Part shown: positions 57,201-64,000 of the stretch, in pieces
How the letters are laid out: every line of letters begins with the position of its first letter
Position numbering within the stretch: position 1 is the stretch's first letter
Source of the DNA: Antedon mediterranea
Taxonomy: Eukaryota > Echinodermata > Crinoidea > Comatulida > Antedonidae
Assembly: GCF_964355755.1 (NCBI RefSeq)
Contig: NC_092675.1
Coordinates: 18,738,912 to 18,802,911 of the forward strand
DNA length: 64,000 nucleotides
Reading direction: 5' to 3'
Position numbers and translations under genes: made by a program
Notes under the pieces: generated by a model
Databases searched by the model: none
Seen by the model: the letters and a program-made list of their open reading frames with translations, nothing else
What the model was told of the DNA's origin: nothing

Positions 57201-58487
57201 TAAGCAAGCATACACAAGAATGAAAGCTTTAAGGTCCCCGTTACGGGATTTCCGGAACGAATATCCGGGACAATATTTCGAGACACGCAGTAGGCCTAAA
57301 CGATATAAATGCGTCTGAAATAATTTTTCGGAATAATGAATTAAAGTATGCATTTATTGTAGCGGTAGTTAATGATTTTTACAACCAGTGACTGTTTATG
57401 TACATGGCGTCTACTCTTGATCGTAAATAATGGGATGCGAATGCACTAAATGCTCGGTTATCAGCTTTTTACGAGCTTATGGATTTTTAAGAGATGGAAG
57501 CGTACGTACGAGTCCAATAAGAAAATGTGGCCGCGCATAACCGAAGTTATGTCGATATAATCAAGACCGCAGAGAATCGATAAAGCGGGTTTTCGAGCAT
57601 TATTGAGGGATAATTCAGAACACAAAAATGATGTAATGGACCGGTATGCTCTATTTGTCACCCGTATAATATAGTTATTATAAGTATAATATTATTGAGT
57701 AGCATGATTAGAATTGAGTTACATAACATTAATTAAACGTACGTGCCTGTCGCCTTGCTTATTTTCTCGCTTTAACACAAACATCGGAGTTTTAAATGCG
57801 TTATAGAGGAAAACTTCGGATGTACAATTAACGTGGTCGTACCAGGGAGGTATAAAATACCGTAATAATTATTATTTTATACCTCTCTCGTACATTGTGC
57901 AGTCGTAGTGAACCTAGGTCGGTTCAGTATAACTATTATATTTTGTTGTCTCCATAATTTTTTTTAATATGCCATTTTAATTTCACAAAAACTGGATCGA
58001 AAAAATTATAATAATTTACCTGAAAAAAATGTAATGTAAAGCAAAAAATAAAGTTAGACAATGGGTCTTTGGTTAAAATTAAACGTTTATTTTGTGAATA
58101 ACCTTTTTTAAAACTGCAAAATGGCCTATTCAAAGTCTTATTTTATTAATCTTCATTTTTTTTCATGTACCGTATTGTACTTTTTCAGCCGCATGAGGGA
58201 TATTTAAAAGCAACAGAATCGTACGCTTTGATGATTTTTACCTCTATCCCATAAACAATTATCGCACAATATAAACACGTTCAAAACAAGCAAATGCTTC
58301 GAACGCACTTATATAACGCTTTACGAACTTACATAACTGAACAGTTTTATGATTAAGTTCAAAGGTCAATTAAGTCTAATACTCTATAGTTTGTTATCGT
58401 CTCGCTGACCATAATCTTCACCAGCTTGCTGTAGCAGATGCTTTTAGCATGTGGACTACAGTATAATATTGGCTATTAAATCTGAAA
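54233..58487. other. Intergenic region between ADH5 and the ABCG2-like gene
   Basis: The two genes diverge, so both promoters should lie here. There are low-complexity LINE-tail fragments near 55,000-55,140 and 57,030-57,130 (both start TTATTTATTTATT and include ACACT.CAGC.GTAC-like text). A hairpin lies at 57,847-57,888. A strong splice donor (AAAGG/GTAAGT, GT at 56,662) could end a non-coding first exon of the ABCG2-like gene. No coding gene was recognised. Confidence 0.45.
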
Positions 58488-61400
58488 ATGTTGAAAGCTG
58501 TTGATAAAGGCCTAGCAGAAAATGAAGTCGGCTGTATGACTCATGATGAAGTCGACTGCGTAAGCCAAAAAAATAACATTCATAAAGGTGAATCTGTTTT
58601 TCAGGAAAAGCTTTTTCCTTCTGGACACGCTTCGTCGTATGGATCAGCAACAGGATCGGCTAATCAGAATGGAGGAACCAGAAACGGTAAAATTGGACGG
58701 TCTCAATCCGTTTCTGGATCTACGATTTCTTTCCATGGCATTAACTACAGTGTACCTGTCAAAATAGATGGAGTAAAACAACAGAAAGATATTTTGATGA
58801 ATATTAGGTAAGTTAATTATGTATGTGACTTAAACTGTGGATGATATTGAAGAGACGATGTTGATTATTTATAATTAGAATGAGATGAAATCGAATTGAT
58901 GAAGATTATGAGGACGACGGTAAGACAAAGAGGATATAATGAAGACAAAATGGTGAGGAAGAATGAGGATGATTAACATATTATTACAGATGATGATAGC
59001 GATACTCAAAACACGTATACACAATGTACTAACAGTCAAAACGATAGTTAATGATTATATTTATGAATATAACTATTTTTATTACTTTTCAGTGGTATAT
59101 TTCCAAATGGAATGAACGCTATTCTTGGTCCTACTGGTGGTGGTAAAACATCGTACGTAGTATATTTTATAACAATTCAACAAAGACTAAATAGAAATGT
59201 ATTCAGCCGTGGAGTAAATTATTAAACCTCAGTGGACCTTGAACGGTTCGTCATTTAAAATGTGCGTCGCACAATAATATATTTATTATTATTCTCTCAT
59301 GTGACTACAGATCCGATAAACAACTGAGTTTCAAAAGCGTTAGGCACTATAGGCCTATACTATACAGGGATAACTCGGATCACATAGAATTCTAATTAGA
59401 TTTGATCATTTGTTACAAACAAAACACAAGATGGTTGTTGTACCCGTATTTTTCTTGAAAACAACACCATGTAAAAATCACGTGTCACGTTATGTACAGC
59501 CTAGTACAGCAGCTAGCCTACAGGCCTACACAAAGCAAATATATAGTACACCATAGTTGTGTGTCTCACCATCATACCTGAAACGAATATAACTGCTCGC
59601 CTGTGAGACGTCTAAAATATGAAGAAAAAAAAACATTAAAAAACCATAAAAATCAAAACACCTGGAAAAATCCAAAACAATTGATTTATTGCGTTTTAAA
59701 TAGATTATCATATACTATATAGATTGATTATTTTGTAATCCCAGGGATAAATGAAATTACAATTTCACTCTTTTCTGGTAATCCTAAATCAACTCACTAG
59801 TGTGTCCATTGCGAAACCGCCGCCCATGGGTGAATGCCCCCTTTATGTTTGTGACAAAATAACAGTGATTACGGGTTCCCGTTTGAAATTAAATACCACT
59901 TTTACAATGGTCGTCTTTTTAATTTTTTTTTCTCTCTTTATAATTCCACTATAACACGACTCTTGATTATTCGTTAATTAGATGGTATTTATCGCATACA
60001 GTAGTTGTAACATTCTCCTTTAATGTCTGTCAGGTTACTTGATGTGTTGGCTGCTCGTAAAGATCCAAAGGGATTATCAGGATGTGTTCTTATAGATGGT
60101 GCTACTAGGCCTGAAGATTTCCGCTTGGTGTCTGGATATGTCGTGCAGGTGAGAGTTTAAACAAACACTCACCGTTAGGGCAAAGTTAAATATTAACAAT
60201 ATAATTAGGCAGTTAATGAATCTATGTTTGTGTTTGTCCACAAAACCCTTGGTAATTGTGTTACTGCTATTGTATAATTATATAACGTATAATATACGTT
60301 ACATAATTATAGAATAGTCACAAACTGTGGATGTTTTTAGCCTAAGCTTAGTTCCCACTAGAGGACGTATCAGCTGTCCGTGTGCTTCTCTAAATTCAAC
60401 ACATATGTCAAATCTTTGTGACGTAATCACTACTAGTCATTAATACTGATATAATGTAATTGCCGTTTGGTTATCTTATCATCAGCAGATCTTCTTGTAA
60501 AACCACGTCATGTGCTTAACATTTATTATTAAAATGATTTTAGATTCCAAATTATTTTATTAGTAATGCACTGTACATATTATTACAGGATGACGTTGTT
60601 GTAGGAACTTTGACCGTTCGAGAAAACCTAGCATTTTCCGCAAAACTCCGACTTCCAAAGACAGTCTCAAACAAAGAAAGAGAAGAAAGAGTTACTGAAA
60701 TTATTTCAGAGCTGGGGTTGGATAAATGTGCCGATACTATGGTAACTAAATTTACAAGATAATCATTAATAATACATAATGTTCCCAAGAATTCCACCAA
60801 AAAAAGATGATAGCATATTGTACGTCCACAGAAGGGCATATGTTAGACTTCGATGTTTGTTGGAGTTTCAAGCTCAAGTAGTATACGTAAGACACGTCAT
60901 AATTATGTGCCAAAATATTTATCCTTTACTAATACTGTATTAAGTGTGGAACCCAGACTAGGCATATGTATGGCTGGAAGAACATACTACCTACTACGTT
61001 CACGGAACGTTCTGATATAATTGAATTGAAGAGGGATTGTTTAAAGAATTTGAATACGAATAGTTTTTAAAAATGGAATACGCATTAACCTAATAGTGCG
61101 AGGGTACTACTTAATTCCATAATATGAATCTATTTTATAATCGCGAGGGTTTGTTAGTTAGTAGTACTAACATTATTATACTTTCATGAAAATTTTACAT
61201 CAGGATTAGTAATAATGATTACCGTAAGTAGCCATAACATTGGCTAAGGTTTGAGGCACACTCACTCCATTGTTCTGGTGGTAGAACGAGTCTTCTCGGA
61301 TAAGGACTATAAACCGTAGGTCCAGGGTACACATCTAGCTTGTGTGCACTTTAAAGAACCTTTCGAGACGAGTAGAGGGACTACCCCGGTATACTAGTAC

Positions 61401-63516
61401 ATCACAGCCACTGATCAGGTCTGAGAGACCAGTCTTTGACTGAAGAAGTTGCCCAGTAGTATAAATAAAATATTTCAATTCAATACACCTTCCTATAATC
61501 ACAACATTTGTATTGTAGATAAAATATAGGGTAGAATTTATTATAATATATATATTTGTTAACATAGGTTGGAACGGTATTCATTAGAGGTGTTTCTGGT
61601 GGTGAACGAAAGCGAACAAATATCGGTATGGAACTTATAACTAGGCCTGGTGTGCTATTCTTGGACGAACCGACCACAGGTCTTGATGCAAATACGGCTA
61701 ACTCTGTAATGCTTTTACTTTCAAAGTGAGTTTTCTTGTCATTTACTTGGCATTATACTAATAATAATAATAAGATTTTTATAGCGCACATACCACTCAA
61801 GAGTGCTCAAGGCGCATTTTAAAATAAAAAGAAATAAATCATACAAATCCCTGACAAAAAAAATGCAATTTCTTTGGAGGGTCCCCATCCGTTGTCGTTC
61901 TGTCGCGGTCCCGGACCCCTACCTAGGTGACCAAACAAAAGAGCAGGATACACATTTGCCTTGCCACAGACAACCGGGTGCTCAGAGACAACAACCAAGA
62001 CAGAGGTACCCCAAAGATAATGCTGGCCAGGAAAAAGTATACTAAACAATTCTAAGTCTAAAAAACTTTAAGAAACCTCATGATTTCCATATGCCTTAAT
62101 GAATAAATGTGTTTTTAATAATTTTTAAAAGTATCAACAGTTTTGCAAAATCTTATAGAGCTCGGCAGAGCATTCCACAGAAGAGGAGCAGTAACGGAGA
62201 ATGCTCTGTCTCCCCATGAGTGGTGAGACTTAGGCTGATGTAGAAGCAGCGAATCACTAGAACGCAGATTACTTCCGGGAACACAGCCTAAGCATGTCAG
62301 AAATATATTCAGGAGCCATGCCATTTATAGACTTAAAAACAAAGAGTAATATTTTAAAAACAATGCGGTACCTAACAGGGAGCCAATGCAATATTTCCAA
62401 AGTATTTTATATGTGTCCATTCTTGGTAATTTTTTAACAACTCGTGCCGCTGTATTTTGAATCAGTTGAAGCCTGTGGAGTTGTTTTTGTGGTAGCCCGT
62501 ATAGCAAAGAGTTTCCCATATCCAGTCGTGAAGTGACAAAAGCATGAACAGGTTGTTTAGCTGTTGTCTCATTAATAAACTTGCGAATCCTTCGGATATT
62601 TCGCAAGTGAAAAGACGACGCAGAAATAGTTTTTGAGATATGAGAAGTCATAGTCATACCCACATCCATTTCAACCCCATGATTTCTAACCTGCCTAGCC
62701 GGGTCAATTTGGGTTTTACCAATGTGAATAAAGCTTATACTCACCCATTTGAAGTGTATCCAACAGTTTAGGAGATTAGTTTCCATCAGGCAAATTTACA
62801 CAGACGAGCGATAACATTACTGTTACCGCTCGTCTGTGTAAATTCGTCTTAAATTACAAAATTAAAGAATATTGCAAATCCACGTCTTAAACCCACCCGC
62901 ACCCGACTCTCGTATAGTTTTTTTTCTATATCTTCCGCTACTGCAACCTTTCTCCCACCACTTGGGTTACTGTTCATGTCTCCTCTGACACACATACATT
63001 TCCTCTTTTGAAATACGTTATGTTAACACAAGCTCGATGTTTTTTATTTTGAATTTTTTAGTGCTTTAGCTTCCCAATCGGAAGACAAGGTTAGAACCCA
63101 AGAGAGGTGGTTTCCTTTTCTTAATGAGATAGATATAGGTTAAGTTAGTTTTAATATTTGACATTGATACACGTGTGTTATGGAAATGGGCCTGGTACCG
63201 TTTTTTGGTAGTTATTTTTTTACTCTACCGTACGAGATTCGACATTTTTATATATTATTTTAATCTTTGTTTTAGATTGAGATTCTAATCGTCTACTAAC
63301 CATTATCGTAATACTGAGTAACTATACTAATGCAATGACCATTCTGTTTATTATGTTTTAAAAGATTATCAAAAAATGGACGAACAATCATATTCTCAAT
63401 TCATCAACCACGGTATTCAATCTATCGCTTATTTGATAAGCTACATCTTCTAAATGCTGGTGAAACTGTCTTCCATGGACCTGCCAAAGATGCACTGAAA
63501 CATTTTGAAAATATAG
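58488..63516 (+). CDS. ABCG2: ABCG2-like ABC half transporter, N-terminal six coding exons (partial)
   Basis: Plasma-membrane efflux half transporter of the ABCG family; acts as a dimer on lipophilic and conjugated compounds. Exons: 58488-58807, 59093-59152, 60034-60148, 60589-60741, 61568-61725, 63365-63516, with more beyond the window. 319 residues are visible. The first 80 or so are Ser/Gly-rich and poorly conserved; [13 protein letters not shown] then starts the nucleotide-binding domain. Walker A GPTGGGKT is at 119-126, Q-loop VVQDD near 163-167, signature VSGGE 225-229, Walker B VLFLDEP 245-251, D-loop GLD 254-256, H-loop SIHQPR with H282. [14 protein letters not shown] and SIHQPRYSI favour ABCG2 over other ABCG members. 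An in-frame stop at 58,464 supports the chosen ATG. The membrane domain is off the right edge. Confidence 0.92.
60343..60395. mobile_element. Half copy of MITE family B in ABCG2-like intron 3
   Basis: It has CTAAGCTTAGTTCCCACTAG followed by GGACGTATC but no matching right terminus. Confidence 0.4.
61240..61470 (-). repeat. Dispersed family C repeat, inverted copy
   Basis: Reverse complement of the unit at 49,245-49,510. It carries GTCTTCTCGGATAAGGAC, TATAAACCGTAGGTCC, then CCCCGGTATACTAGTACATC and CAGTCTTTGACTGAAGA. Confidence 0.75.
61759..62786 (-). mobile_element. Decayed CR1/L2-type LINE fragment in ABCG2-like intron 5
   Basis: On the minus strand, 62,786-62,325 encodes reverse transcriptase C-terminal text ([20 protein letters not shown] and then [12 protein letters not shown]). 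62,324-62,115 continues in another frame with [20 protein letters not shown]. The tail GAGTGGTATGTGCGCTATAA and (ATT)n ends at 61,759. Frameshifts and 5' truncation make it dead. Confidence 0.85.
62793..62844. repeat. 52-bp near-perfect palindrome
   Basis: AATTTACACAGACGAGCG on the left mirrors CGCTCGTCTGTGTAAATT on the right around a partly palindromic 16-bp centre (ATAACATTACTGTTAC). It starts 7 bp past the LINE fragment end. Confidence 0.9.
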
Positions 63517-63764
63517 GTACAGTATAATACTCCACTAATGTTCTTTATATATGCTCAAGACTTGTCCCAAGTCGGTAGTTATTTCGAGGCTTTTTGATGT
63601 ATGAAACGCCATGATTATGTACAACATATTTATTCTTTTAACTAATATTAACTCAAAACTCAGTCTGGAACTACTGTGTGCTAAGCGGACGGTCTTTTAA
63701 CTTGTGGAAACCATTATTTTGTATGAATAAAGCGATGCTAATACTTTCTTTATTATTTATTTAT

Positions 63765-64000
63765 TTTATGTCTTTAGGCAATGTGGCCAAGGATTACCAA
63801 TAGTGAATTAATCACTGTCCTATCAGATAGGTGGTAATCCCCCTGATACAGGGGCTATTGTGTGAACCAGTTCACCGGGGTAACCCCCTACTCTTTTTCG
63901 AATAATGAACTGGGTTTCTTTAAAGTACACACAGGTTATAACTGTGTACACTGGACCTACGGTTTATAGTCCTTATCCGAGAAGACTTGTTCCACCACCA
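63765..64000 (+). repeat. Dispersed family C repeat, cut by the window edge
   Basis: It ends GTGTACACTGGACCTACGG, TTATAGTCCTTATCCGAGAA and GACTTGTTCCACCACCA. It contains CACCGGGGTAACCCCCTACT like the copy at 49,245. Confidence 0.75.

Noticed and set aside
63060-63090. Possible extra ABCG2 exon after TTTTTAG
   Set aside because: It has splice-like ends, but direct joining of 61,725 to 63,365 matches the family length and sequence ([13 protein letters not shown]). Inserting this piece would not.

Overview
This is a eukaryotic, intron-rich, AT-rich window, most likely from a marine invertebrate deuterostome (my best guess is an echinoderm). The genes are pan-animal and do not fix the species. 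The guess rests on vertebrate-like local gene order and on the very frequent octamer TAGGCCTA, which I associate with echinoderm DNA from memory.

Layout. (1) About 1-34,900 is gene-poor and full of repeats. It holds MITE and LINE fragments; a tandem array of short hairpins (10.0-10.7 kb); a non-autonomous LTR retrotransposon on the minus strand with two 1,080-bp LTRs (11.3-13.9 kb); an intact single-ORF LINE (16.9-20.0 kb); a 3.3-kb satellite of about 89 copies of a 37-bp unit (21.5-24.8 kb); and a piggyBac transposase gene with one frameshift (28.4-30.5 kb). (2) 34,932-47,403 (+) is a complete ten-coding-exon METAP1 (methionine aminopeptidase 1, 380 aa). Its introns carry a 1.3-kb minisatellite, a truncated LINE, a tRNA-like cloverleaf and several MITEs. 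(3) 47,672-54,232 (-) is a complete ten-coding-exon ADH5 (class III alcohol dehydrogenase / glutathione-dependent formaldehyde dehydrogenase, 377 aa), tail to tail with METAP1 and only 268 bp from its stop. (4) 58,488 to beyond the right edge (+) holds the first six coding exons of an ABCG2-like half transporter, covering nearly all of the nucleotide-binding core; the membrane half lies outside the window.

The three host genes do unrelated housekeeping and protective jobs: co-translational Met removal, formaldehyde/S-nitrosoglutathione clearance, and xenobiotic/urate-type efflux. They are interesting mainly as a linkage group. In human, METAP1 and ADH5 are also neighbours in the same convergent orientation on 4q23, and ABCG2 lies on 4q22. 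Exon boundaries here were set by hand from reading frame, GT/AG sites and similarity to remembered family sequence. They have not been checked against transcripts.
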